From Candidatus Methanomethylophilaceae archaeon (GTDB lineage Archaea > Thermoplasmatota > Thermoplasmata > Methanomassiliicoccales > Methanomethylophilaceae): a stretch of 32,514 bases of DNA. The translations under genes were made by a program, and so were the position numbers. The stretch covers positions 1 to 32,514 of the forward strand of contig JAFVZR010000013.1 of assembly GCA_017508065.1 (NCBI GenBank), given 5' to 3'. How positions within the stretch are numbered: the first letter of the stretch is position 1; each line of letters starts with the position of its first letter. This document shows, piece after piece, positions 17,746 to 25,103 of the stretch. The notes under the pieces were generated by a model. It searched no databases. It worked only from the letters and a program-made list of their open reading frames with translations, and had not been told where the DNA came from.

Positions 17746-17777
17746 ATAACGCGCGTCGCGTTATTTTCTCTATATAG
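17746..17777 (+). promoter_or_regulatory. Pelota promoter with 19-bp palindrome
   Basis: ATAACGCG and CGCGTTAT form a perfect 8-bp inverted repeat with a 3-base centre (17746-17764). Five bases further on comes the TATA box CTATATAG (17770-17777). Transcription would begin near 17800, which places the pelota ATG at 17835 in the transcript and rules out the in-frame ATG at 17787. The palindrome sits at the upstream edge of the box, where an activator or repressor would touch TFB or TBP. Function inferred. Confidence 0.5.
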
Positions 17778-17834
17778 AATATAGAAATGTCGCCGTGGCA
17801 GATGGTTAATAATGTGGTAGCCGTTGCGGGTATC

Positions 17835-18860
17835 ATGAGGTACTCGCAGAGCGAGAAAGGGGTCACCATCCAGTTGGAGAGCGATGATGACCTGTGGCAC
17901 CTGTACAACATCGTCGAGATAGGGGACCTTGTTACCGCATCCACCATGCGCAGGGATGAGAAGGCGAGGAACGCGGTGGCGGATCAGCGCACAGAGAAAC
18001 GCAGGATGACGTTGGGTATCAGGGCCGAGAAGATCGAATTCTCGGAGGAGGACCTCAGATTAAGGATCCTTGGGGTCATCGAGGAGGGCCCTCAGGACAT
18101 CGGACAGCATCATTCCCTGATGATGGAGGTCGGTGAGAGGGTCACCATTGGAAAGAAGCACTGGAAGGAGACCCAGATCGAGAGGTTGAAGCGTGCCGTC
18201 GCGGATACCAACAAGCCCAGGATGATCTTCGTGGCCATGGATCAGGACGATGCCACCATCGCTGTGCTAAGACAGTTCGGACTGAAGGAGATAGCCTGCG
18301 TCCGTTCACAGAGGGCCGGTAAGCAGTACCAGGATGATTCGAAAGGGCAGGACTACCACGGTGAGATAATCTCCAAGCTCAAGACCCTGGCAGAGCCCAA
18401 CATGCCCCTGGTGTTGCTGGGTCCCGGATTCGAGAAGGAGAGATTCGCGGACAGTGTCAAACCTCTGGGTCTTTTCACTTCCATGTTCGTCTACCACACC
18501 GGACAGAGCGGTATGCAGGGTGTGAACGAGCTCATGAAGAAGGGTATGGGCGCCGACCTCCTGAGGGATTCAAGGGTAGGTGTGGAGATGGAGGCAGTTG
18601 AGAAGCTGATGGAGCACATCGGAAAGGACGGTCTCGCCACATACGGAAACCAACAGGTGAGGGATGCGGCCGATGCAGGTGCCGTCGAGACCCTGTTGAT
18701 CCTCGATTCCAAACTTCGCGAGGAGGATTTGGACACCATAGTACGTACCGTCGAGGTGCAGAAAGGCAACGTCATCATCGTTTCGGCCCAACACGACGGA
18801 GGCAAACAGTTGGCCTCGTTGGGTGGACTCGGTGCGATTCTGAGGTATCGCCTGGCATAG
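17835..18860 (+). CDS. pelA: Pelota, ribosome rescue and mRNA surveillance protein
   Basis: Archaeal pelota (Dom34 homologue), an eRF1-like protein that enters stalled ribosomes and, with aEF1A and ABCE1, splits them. The 341 residues match the family. The N-terminal Sm-like domain shows DDDLWHLYNIVEIGDLVTAST; the central domain has an eRF1-like fold but no GGQ motif, as expected; the C-terminal domain ends VIIVSAQHDGGKQLASLGGLGAILRYRLA. The start MRYSQSEKGVTIQLESDDDLW is chosen from family alignment and promoter position. The stop is TAG, one of two in this window, and lies in the loop of a terminator hairpin. If TAG were read through, nine residues would be added before TAA. Confidence 0.95.
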   Translation: MRYSQSEKGVTIQLESDDDLWHLYNIVEIGDLVTASTMRRDEKARNAVADQRTEKRRMTLGIRAEKIEFSEEDLRLRILGVIEEGPQDIGQHHSLMMEVGERVTIGKKHWKETQIERLKRAVADTNKPRMIFVAMDQDDATIAVLRQFGLKEIACVRSQRAGKQYQDDSKGQDYHGEIISKLKTLAEPNMPLVLLGPGFEKERFADSVKPLGLFTSMFVYHTGQSGMQGVNELMKKGMGADLLRDSRVGVEMEAVEKLMEHIGKDGLATYGNQQVRDAADAGAVETLLILDSKLREEDLDTIVRTVEVQKGNVIIVSAQHDGGKQLASLGGLGAILRYRLA

Positions 18861-18888
18861 TGCCAGCATACCTCAAACTATCTTTTTT
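18841..18888 (+). terminator. Hairpin terminator overlapping the pelota stop codon
   Basis: TGAGGTAT (18841-18848) pairs with ATACCTCA (18868-18875), and inside it CTGGCA (18852-18857) pairs with TGCCAG (18861-18866). The three-base loop is the TAG stop. A run of six T follows at 18883-18888. Stem plus T-run suits termination in archaea, where the T-run matters most. Confidence 0.7.
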
Positions 18889-19103
18889 AAATTGTGTTGC
18901 GTACTTCGTCGACCATCTGCTGACTACTGCAAAAAACGTTAGTCTATAGACGATATTCGTAAATATTTCCATATTATTCTACGAAATCTGTTCGTTACAT
19001 AGATATCATTTTGTTTGTGTCTGACAAGTTATAAAAACAATAAGACAATCCCATACCTTATTACTAATATAACTTAGAAATCCCGACCACTGGAGAGGCT
19101 GAG
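18889..19103 (+). promoter_or_regulatory. AT-rich leader and promoter region of citrate synthase
   Basis: No gene is visible in this spacer. A good box A, TTATAAAAA, lies at 19029-19037, giving a start near 19058 and a leader of about 45 bases that ends with GGAGAGG before the ATG. Upstream is a 10-bp palindrome GTCTATAGAC (18942-18951) and AT-rich sequence with no clear structure. Confidence 0.5.
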
Positions 19104-20462
19104 ATGAAAAACAATATCGACGAAACCAAGTTCATCAAAGAGAGAGGCGAGATCTGCAAGAACAGGGACTTCATTCCCCTTGATCTCTATAAGAAATACG
19201 ACGTTAAGAGAGGACTCCGTGACAGCAACGGAAAAGGTGTCCTTACCGGACTCACCAACATCTCCAGAGTTGATGGATTCGACAATATCGATGGTGTCAG
19301 GGTACCCATCGAGGGCCGTCTTTGGTTCAGAGGAATCGATATCGTAAAGCTTATCGAGGGTGCCAACTTCCACATCGGAGGATTCGAGGAGGCAGCGTAT
19401 CTCCTTCTCTTCGGAGACCTTCCCAACATGGAGCAACTCGAGGAATTCAAGCAGATGATGAACCAGAACAGTGTCCTTCCGGTGACGTTCGTCAGGGATG
19501 TCATCCTCAAGGCACACAACAGGGACATCATGAACTCCATCACCAAGAGTGTCCTCACACTGTCCGCATATGACAAGAACCTTTCAGACCTCTCCATCGA
19601 AAACGTTCTCAGACAGTGCATCTATCTTATCAGCGTATTCCCCATGTTGGCCGTCTACGGTTATCAGGCGTACGTCTACTACGACTGTAATGACAGTCTT
19701 TTCATCCACAGGCCGGATCCGAATCTCTCCACTGCGGAGAACATCCTCAAGATGCTGAGGCCTGACGGGCAGTACACCGATCTCGAGGCCAGGGTCCTTG
19801 ATGTCGCTCTCATGCTCCACATGGAGCATGGAGGAGGAAACAACTCCACATTCACCACAAGGGTGGTCACATCCACCGGTTCCGATACATACTCCGTGAT
19901 CGCAGCGGCACTCTCATCGCTCAAGGGTCCTAAGCACGGCGGAGCCAACATCAAGGTGATGGAGATGATCGCGGACATCAAGGAGCATGTCCCTGACACC
20001 ACTGACAAGAAGGCCCTCGAGGAGTACCTCATCAAGATCCTTGACAAGGAGGCGTTCGACAAGCAGGGTCTCATCTACGGAATGGGACATGCGGTCTACT
20101 CCATCTCCGATCCCAGAGCGAAGGCCTTCAAGAGACTTGTCGAGAAGCTTGCCGTGGAGAAGCACCGCGAAAGGGACCTCCAGCTTTACAAGGATATCGA
20201 GGAGATGTCCCCGGAGCTCATATGTGCCAGGAGGCACGCGTTTACCGGTGTCAGTGCCAACGTGGACTTCTACAGTGGATTCGTCTACAACATGTTGGGA
20301 ATCCCGCCGGAGCTGTTCACCCCCCTCTTCGCCATCGCAAGGGTCGTAGGATGGAGCGCACACCGTATCGAGGAGCTCGTCAACTCCGGAAAGATCATCC
20401 GTCCTGCATACCATAGTGTCATGGAGGAGAGGGACTACATCCCGATGGACGATCGTGAGTGA
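19104..20462 (+). CDS. gltA: Citrate synthase (Si-type fold)
   Basis: Condenses oxaloacetate and acetyl-CoA to citrate. The 452-residue protein has the classic catalytic triad: His278 in GPKHGGAN, His329 in GMGHAVY and Asp388 in ANVDFYSG. His242 in HGGGNNSTF is the substrate-binding block. It belongs to the longer (about 450 residue) form seen in anaerobes and lacks NADH-binding N-terminal features of the E. coli enzyme. It is not the Re-citrate synthase, which is related to isopropylmalate synthase. Isocitrate dehydrogenase lies 2.5 kb away on the other strand, so the pair would feed 2-oxoglutarate for glutamate. A 2-methylcitrate synthase activity cannot be excluded. The gene has its own promoter and terminator. 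Confidence 0.93.
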   Translation: MKNNIDETKFIKERGEICKNRDFIPLDLYKKYDVKRGLRDSNGKGVLTGLTNISRVDGFDNIDGVRVPIEGRLWFRGIDIVKLIEGANFHIGGFEEAAYLLLFGDLPNMEQLEEFKQMMNQNSVLPVTFVRDVILKAHNRDIMNSITKSVLTLSAYDKNLSDLSIENVLRQCIYLISVFPMLAVYGYQAYVYYDCNDSLFIHRPDPNLSTAENILKMLRPDGQYTDLEARVLDVALMLHMEHGGGNNSTFTTRVVTSTGSDTYSVIAAALSSLKGPKHGGANIKVMEMIADIKEHVPDTTDKKALEEYLIKILDKEAFDKQGLIYGMGHAVYSISDPRAKAFKRLVEKLAVEKHRERDLQLYKDIEEMSPELICARRHAFTGVSANVDFYSGFVYNMLGIPPELFTPLFAIARVVGWSAHRIEELVNSGKIIRPAYHSVMEERDYIPMDDRE

Positions 20463-20475
20463 TTAAAAACATATG

Positions 20476-20517
20476 CCGACGTCCGCTCTATGATGGTGGA
20501 CGTCGGATTAATTTCTA
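20476..20517 (+). terminator. Terminator of citrate synthase gene
   Basis: CCGACGTCC (20476-20484) pairs perfectly with GGACGTCGG (20498-20506) around a 13-base loop and is followed by a T-rich tail. A second, weaker hairpin, GATTTCA with TGAAATC (20542-20558), followed by TATATTTTTT, may back it up. Confidence 0.7.
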
Positions 20518-20578
20518 TCTTTATTTGACTGGTTTCTATGTGATTTCAGTTTGAAATCTATATTTTTTCGTAAAAATT

Positions 20579-20709
20579 AAACCAAAACTGGGAAAAACAG
20601 TAAACCAAAATTGGGAAAAACAGTAAACCAAAATTGGGAAAAACAGTAAACCAAAATTGGGAAAAACAGTAAACCAAAATTGGGAAAAACAGTAAACCAA
20701 AATTGGGAA
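20579..20709 (+). repeat. 23-bp tandem repeat, five full copies and one partial
   Basis: Five direct copies at 20579-20601, 20602-20624, 20625-20647, 20648-20670 and 20671-20693, then 16 bases of a sixth. The unit begins AAACCAAAATTGGG and ends CAGT. Copies 2-5 are identical; copy 1 differs by one base (C for T). There are no spacers, so it is not a CRISPR. The unit length is not a multiple of three, so no frame reads through. The partial last copy runs straight into the coding remnant of a DUF4143 ATPase. Confidence 0.95.
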
Positions 20710-21077
20710 TGGATATGGAGGCCTGTAAATCAGATCTCAGTACCTATGGTTTCATGTTTGAGGCATTGTGTGAGAGAGATCTTGATGTGTACTCCTCAGT
20801 AATTGATGGAGAATTAAGACATTATCGTGATGGCAATGGTAATGAAATTGATGCCATAGTAAAAATCGGTAATAGGTGGGGTGCATTCGAAATCAAACTT
20901 GGAACCAATCAGATCGATGATGCAGCGAAAGAACTTCTGAAAATGAAACACATCTTCGAAGAATCCGATAATGCTGTTCCGCCTGAATTCCTCTGTGTGA
21001 TTTGTGGGATGTCATCATCGGCATACATGCGCCCGGATGGTGTATATGTCGTACCGATCACGATGCTGGGCCCTTGA
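20703..21077 (+). pseudogene. C-terminal remnant of an AAA ATPase with DUF4143 domain
   Basis: About 120 residues that match the C-terminus of the AAA/DUF4143 family (full proteins are roughly 400 residues or more). Clear family blocks are SDLSTYGFMFEALCERDL, YRDGNGNEIDAIV, GAFEIKLGTNQIDDAAKELL and the ending PDGVYVVPITML. The EIDAIV and EIK residues fit the PD-(D/E)XK-like core of DUF4143. The whole ATPase and helix-turn-helix half is missing; the break falls exactly at the tandem repeat. TTG 20703 or ATG 20709 could start a short protein, but no ribosome binding site exists, so it is treated as a remnant. Codon use is more AT-rich than its neighbours, as expected of an acquired accessory gene. 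Confidence 0.8.
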
Positions 21078-21102
21078 CTCGGTCGGAGTGGATGGAAGAA
21101 AG

Positions 21103-21125
21103 ATGCCCGCCATGACGGCGGGTAT
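21103..21125. terminator. Shared hairpin between convergent genes
   Basis: ATGCCCGCC and GGCGGGTAT pair with a 5-base loop (ATGAC) and one G-T wobble. It lies between the DUF4143 remnant (plus) and the ABC-F gene (minus). On the minus strand CTTTCTTCC follows, on the plus strand TGTTGTTT, so it may serve both directions, mainly abc-F. Confidence 0.6.
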
Positions 21126-21132
21126 TGTTGTT

Positions 21133-22941
21133 TCACTTCTCGTCAGTGGGTTTCTCGATCGCGATCTTCTTCCTCTGACGACCACCGGTCTTCTTGAGTT
21201 TACCTTGGCTGATGGCCCATTCGTAGTTCTTCATCTCTGTCGGTGCAACGAGGACGCGGTCGCCCTTGGCGAACTTCTTACCCAGCGCCCAATTCGTGAA
21301 CGGTGAGATCACACGGTACTCATCGGCATCCATGACGATCTCCGTCGTATTTGGTCTACCCTTGGTAGCGGAGTATGTGCCAGTAGTCAGTTTTATATGA
21401 CCGTCCCTGACCTCGCAGACCTTGTTGCACACGGTGTCGAGGAAGTATCTGTCGTGTGTGACGGTCAGGATCGTACCGTTGTATTCGTTGAGGGCCTCCT
21501 CCAAAGCGTGCCTCGCAGGGATGTCCAGATAGTTGGTGGGCTCGTCGAGGACGAGCACGTTGGTCTCCTGGAGCAACAGGAGCGTCAGGGACACCCTGAC
21601 CCTTTCTCCTCCGGAGAGGTACCTCATCTGCTTGTCGACCTCATCGTCGAAGAGCAGCATCCTGGCAAGGAGTTTCCTCGCTTCGGCACGTCTGTCCTTT
21701 CCGATCACCTGTAGGATCTGTTCCTCGGGTGTGAGGTTCAGGTCGAGGTTCTCATGGTTCTGACAGAAGTATCCGATCTTCGCACCGGGTGCGATCCAAA
21801 GGTCCCCTTCGGAGGGGATCTCGCCGATCAGTGCCTTGATCAGGGTGCTCTTACCCTCACCGTTGGCACCGAATATTCCGATCTTCCCCCCCTTGTGGAT
21901 ATCTATGTCTATGTCCGAGAGGATGGTCCTTCCGCCCAACGAGACGGACAGCCCCTTGGCGGTGATGACGTTCTTTCCGGACTTGGGTGCGGATTGGATC
22001 CTGACGGTGATCTCCTTGTTCTTTTCGGGAGCCTCCTTCTCCTCCATCTTCTCAATGAGCTTCTGACGCGTCTTGTGTGTGGTCAGGAACCATTGGTCGT
22101 GATGGAGCTTCTCCGCGATCTCCTCCTGTTTCTTCTTCTGGGCGACGTACTTGTCGTACTCCTTCTGCATACGGTCCAGGTCCAGCATCTTCTTCATTAT
22201 GAATGCGGAATAGTTGCCCTTGTATTCCCTGGTCTTACCGTTGGAGATCTCCACGGTACGGGTGGCCATCTTGTCGAGGAAGTACCTGTCGTGGCTGATC
22301 ACCACGCAGGCTGTGTGTGAATCCAAAAGGAAGTCTTCCAGCCACTCGACGGTATCGATGTCTAGGTGGCTGGTGGGCTCGTCGAGGAACAGTAGGTCGC
22401 AGTCCTCGGCCTGGACGACGATCCTGGAGAGCATGACCTTGGTCCTCTCCCCACCGCTCAATGTGTCCATCTCCCTGTCCATTATGTCCTGGGAGAGTCC
22501 GACGGTCTCCAGAGCGGAGATCTGCATCCTCTCGTCGTCGCTGGCGTTCTTGGAGAGTTGGCTCTCCAACCTGGCATATTCGGTGGTGACGGTGTTCCAA
22601 TCGATATCGTCCCTTCCCGATGCCATGATGTCATCGAGCTCCCTCATCCTGCGTTTGATGTTCTCGATGTGTCCGTACGGACGGCCGAGAACATCCCTCA
22701 CGGTCAGACCTTTGGCATCCTCCGGGAATTGCGGAAGGTAGCCGATCCTTTGGGTGTTGACTATCAGTTCACCCGTGTCGCAACGGTCCTCCCCTAAGAG
22801 GATCTTGAGGAAGGTGCTCTTACCGGCACCGTTTACCCCGATCAGGCCGATACTGTCGCCCTTGTTGATCTGGAGGTCGGCCTTGGTGAGCACCTTCACA
22901 GGACCGAAGGATTTCGTGAGGGATTCTGCTCTGAGCAGCAT
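21133..22941 (-). CDS. ABC-F family ATPase (ribosome-associated)
   Basis: A 602-residue soluble protein with two ABC cassettes and no membrane segments. First cassette: Walker A GVNGAGKST, signature LSGGERTKVMLS, LFLDEPTSHLD. Second: GANGEGKST, LSGGERVRVSLT, VLDEPTNYLD. Between them is a charged, helical linker (the P-site tRNA interaction motif region, with DLDRMQKEYDKYVAQKKKQEE). ABC-F proteins act on the ribosomal E site in translation control or antibiotic resistance. This one has a lysine-rich C-terminal tail. ATG 22941 (MLLRAESLTKSFG) is the natural start; an earlier in-frame start only overlaps the preceding gene. It follows icd by 10 bases, so the two are probably co-transcribed. The family is mainly bacterial and eukaryotic, so transfer is plausible. 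Confidence 0.92.
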   Translation of the reverse strand: MLLRAESLTKSFGPVKVLTKADLQINKGDSIGLIGVNGAGKSTFLKILLGEDRCDTGELIVNTQRIGYLPQFPEDAKGLTVRDVLGRPYGHIENIKRRMRELDDIMASGRDDIDWNTVTTEYARLESQLSKNASDDERMQISALETVGLSQDIMDREMDTLSGGERTKVMLSRIVVQAEDCDLLFLDEPTSHLDIDTVEWLEDFLLDSHTACVVISHDRYFLDKMATRTVEISNGKTREYKGNYSAFIMKKMLDLDRMQKEYDKYVAQKKKQEEIAEKLHHDQWFLTTHKTRQKLIEKMEEKEAPEKNKEITVRIQSAPKSGKNVITAKGLSVSLGGRTILSDIDIDIHKGGKIGIFGANGEGKSTLIKALIGEIPSEGDLWIAPGAKIGYFCQNHENLDLNLTPEEQILQVIGKDRRAEARKLLARMLLFDDEVDKQMRYLSGGERVRVSLTLLLLQETNVLVLDEPTNYLDIPARHALEEALNEYNGTILTVTHDRYFLDTVCNKVCEVRDGHIKLTTGTYSATKGRPNTTEIVMDADEYRVISPFTNWALGKKFAKGDRVLVAPTEMKNYEWAISQGKLKKTGGRQRKKIAIEKPTDEK

Positions 22942-22951
22942 GTGTAACCGC

Positions 22952-24175
22952 TCAGTTCTTGTTCGCTGCGATGGCAGCGTCGATGTAACCCTGCCATACC
23001 TGTTCGAGGTCGGGTCTCTGGATGGTCTCCATGATGTACTCGGCGAACTCGTCTCCGGTGGCACCGGTGTCCCTTCCGGTCATGACCAGCTTCTTCTCGA
23101 ACTGACAGCAGACGTCGAGGGCCATGTTGAGCTTCTTGGCTTTCTCGGCCTCTCCGATGTGGTCCATCATCATTGCGACGGCCTTGATCATGGAGCAGGG
23201 GTCAGCGTACTGTGCGCGTCCTTCGGTGACCATCCTGGGTGCGGATCCGTGGATGGCCTCGAACATCGCGTACTTGGTTCCGATGTTGGCGGATCCTGCG
23301 GTTCCGACTCCTCCCTGGATCTGTGCTGCCTCGTCGGTGATGATGTCACCGTACAGGTTGGGCAGGACGAAGACCTTGAAGGCGGACCTTCTGGCGGGGT
23401 CGATGAGTTTGGCGGTGGTGATGTCCACGAACCAGACGTCGTGCTTGACCTCGGGGTAGTCCTTGGCGATCTTGTCAGCAAGGTCGACGAAGAGTCCGTC
23501 GGTGGTCTTGATGATGTTGGCCTTGACGATGATGGAGACGTAGTTCTTTCCGGTGTTCTTCGCGTTCTCGAATCCTGCGCGGATGATCCTCTCGGTTCCC
23601 TGGAGGGTCGCGACGCAGAAGTCCATGGCGAGGTCGTCGGTGACGAAGAATCCGTCGCTTCCGAGTGCGTAGGATCCCTCGGTGTTCTCCCTGTAGAATG
23701 TCCAGTCGATTCCGAGTTCGGGAACGGAAACGGGTCTGACGTTGGCGAAGAGGTCGAGTTCCTTCCTCATCGCGACGTTGGCGGACTCGATGTTGGGCCA
23801 GGGGTCTCCCTTCGCGGGGGTGGTGGTGGGTCCCTTGAGGATGACATGACACTTCTTGAGCTCTTCAAGGGTGTCGTCGGGGATGGCCTTCATGACCTCG
23901 ACACGTCTCTCGATGGTGAGTCCGTCGATGATCCTGATCTCCGCCTTTCCTGCCTTGAGCTTGTCCTCGAGGAGGAACTCCATGACCTTCTGAGCGGATG
24001 CGCAGATGTACGGACCGATTCCGTCTCCTCCGCAAACTCCGACGATGAGCTTGTCGAGCTTGGAGTAGTCGACGGGCGCTCCCTCTTCCTTGAGCTTCTC
24101 CACTCTGTTGAGCTGCTTCTCGAGGAGAATTCCGAACTTCTCCTTCGCTGCTTCGATTGCCTTCTGGTCAACCAT
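22952..24175 (-). CDS. icd: Isocitrate dehydrogenase (isocitrate/isopropylmalate family)
   Basis: A 407-residue beta-decarboxylating dehydrogenase. Substrate-site blocks are NIESANVAMRKELDLFANVRPV (the Ser-x-Asn and Arg pattern of isocitrate enzymes), YRENTEGSY, the metal-binding NLYGDIITDEAAQ, and EAIHGSAPR. It opens with an extra helical ~40 residues before the VGVCGGDGIGP start of the fold. With citrate synthase nearby, isocitrate rather than 3-isopropylmalate is the better substrate call, but homoisocitrate or isopropylmalate cannot be excluded by eye, nor can NAD versus NADP. The ATG at 24175 is preceded by AGGTGA seven bases upstream. abc-F follows. Confidence 0.82.
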   Translation of the reverse strand: MVDQKAIEAAKEKFGILLEKQLNRVEKLKEEGAPVDYSKLDKLIVGVCGGDGIGPYICASAQKVMEFLLEDKLKAGKAEIRIIDGLTIERRVEVMKAIPDDTLEELKKCHVILKGPTTTPAKGDPWPNIESANVAMRKELDLFANVRPVSVPELGIDWTFYRENTEGSYALGSDGFFVTDDLAMDFCVATLQGTERIIRAGFENAKNTGKNYVSIIVKANIIKTTDGLFVDLADKIAKDYPEVKHDVWFVDITTAKLIDPARRSAFKVFVLPNLYGDIITDEAAQIQGGVGTAGSANIGTKYAMFEAIHGSAPRMVTEGRAQYADPCSMIKAVAMMMDHIGEAEKAKKLNMALDVCCQFEKKLVMTGRDTGATGDEFAEYIMETIQRPDLEQVWQGYIDAAIAANKN

Positions 24176-24181
24176 TGATTT

Positions 24182-24219
24182 TCACCTAACGGGCGAATCG
24201 CTCTCTTAATAAAAATAAG
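24182..24219 (-). promoter_or_regulatory. icd promoter and ribosome binding site
   Basis: On the minus strand CTTATTTTTATTAAG (24219-24205) is a box A candidate and may also end tetR transcription. AGGTGA (24187-24182) lies just before the icd ATG. A 9-bp palindrome GCGAATCGC (24193-24201) sits between them. Confidence 0.4.
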
Positions 24220-24241
24220 GTTGGTGGGGAGACCACTCGCC

Positions 24242-24940
24242 CTACCAGAGTCCCATCTCGCTCGACGTTTCCCCGGAGAGGAACAGGTCCATGAACCTCT
24301 GGGTAAGTTGGTCGATGCTGTGGAGCGGTAGATTCAGGAGGGTGAAGAGGAGGATCATGAGGGTGCGCAGGTCCTCCTGGACGTCACCCTCGTGCTCGAA
24401 GACGTACCTGTCGATTATCTTGCCGAACCCTCCGTCGATGGCTATGACGATCTGTTTCAGATGTCCTTGGTCGAGAGGGATTCCAAACTTCTCCGACACA
24501 TGTACGATCCATCCGATGTCCAGGTCGACGATCTTGTTGAACGTGTCCCAGTTCGAGTACGCCTCATGCATCAGTTCACCGATCTTCGGTTCGTTCTTGC
24601 CTATGTAGAGTTCCAATGCGATCGGAAGTGCCAGTGCGAAGAGGTAGTCCTTCTCCTCATCAATGAGGCCCATGCATTTGTTGTGCCTCTTCTCCACGGT
24701 CTTCATGAAGATGTAGTCGAATATGTCGTCCTTGCTGGGATACAGGTTGTAGAGGCTGCCGTTGAGGATCTTCGCGCGGTACGCGATCTGTCTCATGGTG
24801 GTCCTTTCGTAACCCTGTTCCATGAAGAGTTCGAACGCCGTGCGTGCAACGTCATCGCGCATCAGCTCCTTCTTCTCCTTACGGGAGCTGGCACTGTCCT
24901 TCGACGGTTTGGACGCGGCATCCTTCCTCTTTCTGATCAC
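24242..24940 (-). CDS. TetR-family transcriptional regulator
   Basis: A 232-residue regulator. The DNA-binding helix-turn-helix is ARTAFELFMEQGYERTTMRQ followed by IAYRAKILNGSLYNLYPSKDD, the standard TetR pattern. The C-terminal ~160 residues should bind a ligand; they contain several aromatic and acidic residues but no motif I can tie to a compound. The start is GTG at 24940, supported by a TATA box 26 bases upstream (leaderless); the first 25 residues are basic and serine-rich and come before the family core, so ATG 24862 is an alternative. It is divergent from the MMPL transporter and, from the two palindromes between them, very likely represses both itself and the transporter. The stop is TAG. 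Confidence 0.88.
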   Translation of the reverse strand: MIRKRKDAASKPSKDSASSRKEKKELMRDDVARTAFELFMEQGYERTTMRQIAYRAKILNGSLYNLYPSKDDIFDYIFMKTVEKRHNKCMGLIDEEKDYLFALALPIALELYIGKNEPKIGELMHEAYSNWDTFNKIVDLDIGWIVHVSEKFGIPLDQGHLKQIVIAIDGGFGKIIDRYVFEHEGDVQEDLRTLMILLFTLLNLPLHSIDQLTQRFMDLFLSGETSSEMGLW

Positions 24941-24960
24941 GTCGACAACAATCAGATGTC

Positions 24961-24986
24961 AGTATATAATTTTGAGCATGTTCAAA
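24961..24986 (-). promoter_or_regulatory. tetR promoter with operator 1
   Basis: Operator TTTGAGCATGTTCAAA (24971-24986) is a 16-bp palindrome with one G-T mismatch. It directly abuts the tetR box A, ATTATATACT on the minus strand (24970-24961), which is 26 bases from the GTG start. The same sequence pattern recurs at operator 2, so the TetR protein is the likely ligand. Confidence 0.7.
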
Positions 24987-25053
24987 AAATATTATGATTA
25001 ATGGTGGTCCAAGGCTACAAACGGTATCGGTTTGTCGATGATAATTACGTTTA

Positions 25054-25085
25054 TTTGAGCGCGCTCAAAGGTTTATTATATAGAG
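25054..25085 (+). promoter_or_regulatory. MMPL promoter with operator 2
   Basis: Operator TTTGAGCGCGCTCAAA (25054-25069) is a perfect 16-bp palindrome. Two bases later begins the box A TTTATTATATAG, whose centre is about 26 bases before the transporter ATG at 25104, so the transcript is probably leaderless. A bound dimer would cover the edge of the box and block TBP or TFB. Confidence 0.72.
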
Positions 25086-25103
25086 AAGGACAATGCGTCA
25101 AAC

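Noticed and set aside
17787-17834. ATG 17787 as pelota start
   Set aside because: It would lie upstream of the transcription start set by the TATA box at 17770-17777, and the added 16 residues do not fit the family.
18942-18951. GTCTATAGAC palindrome as an operator of citrate synthase
   Set aside because: It is about 80 bases upstream of box A, short, and may occur by chance in AT-rich sequence.
20579-20709. CRISPR array
   Set aside because: Units are head to tail without unique spacers and no cas genes are near.
22942-23064. Upstream extension of the ABC-F gene
   Set aside because: It overlaps the end of icd and adds Ser/Arg/Pro-rich residues unlike the family start.
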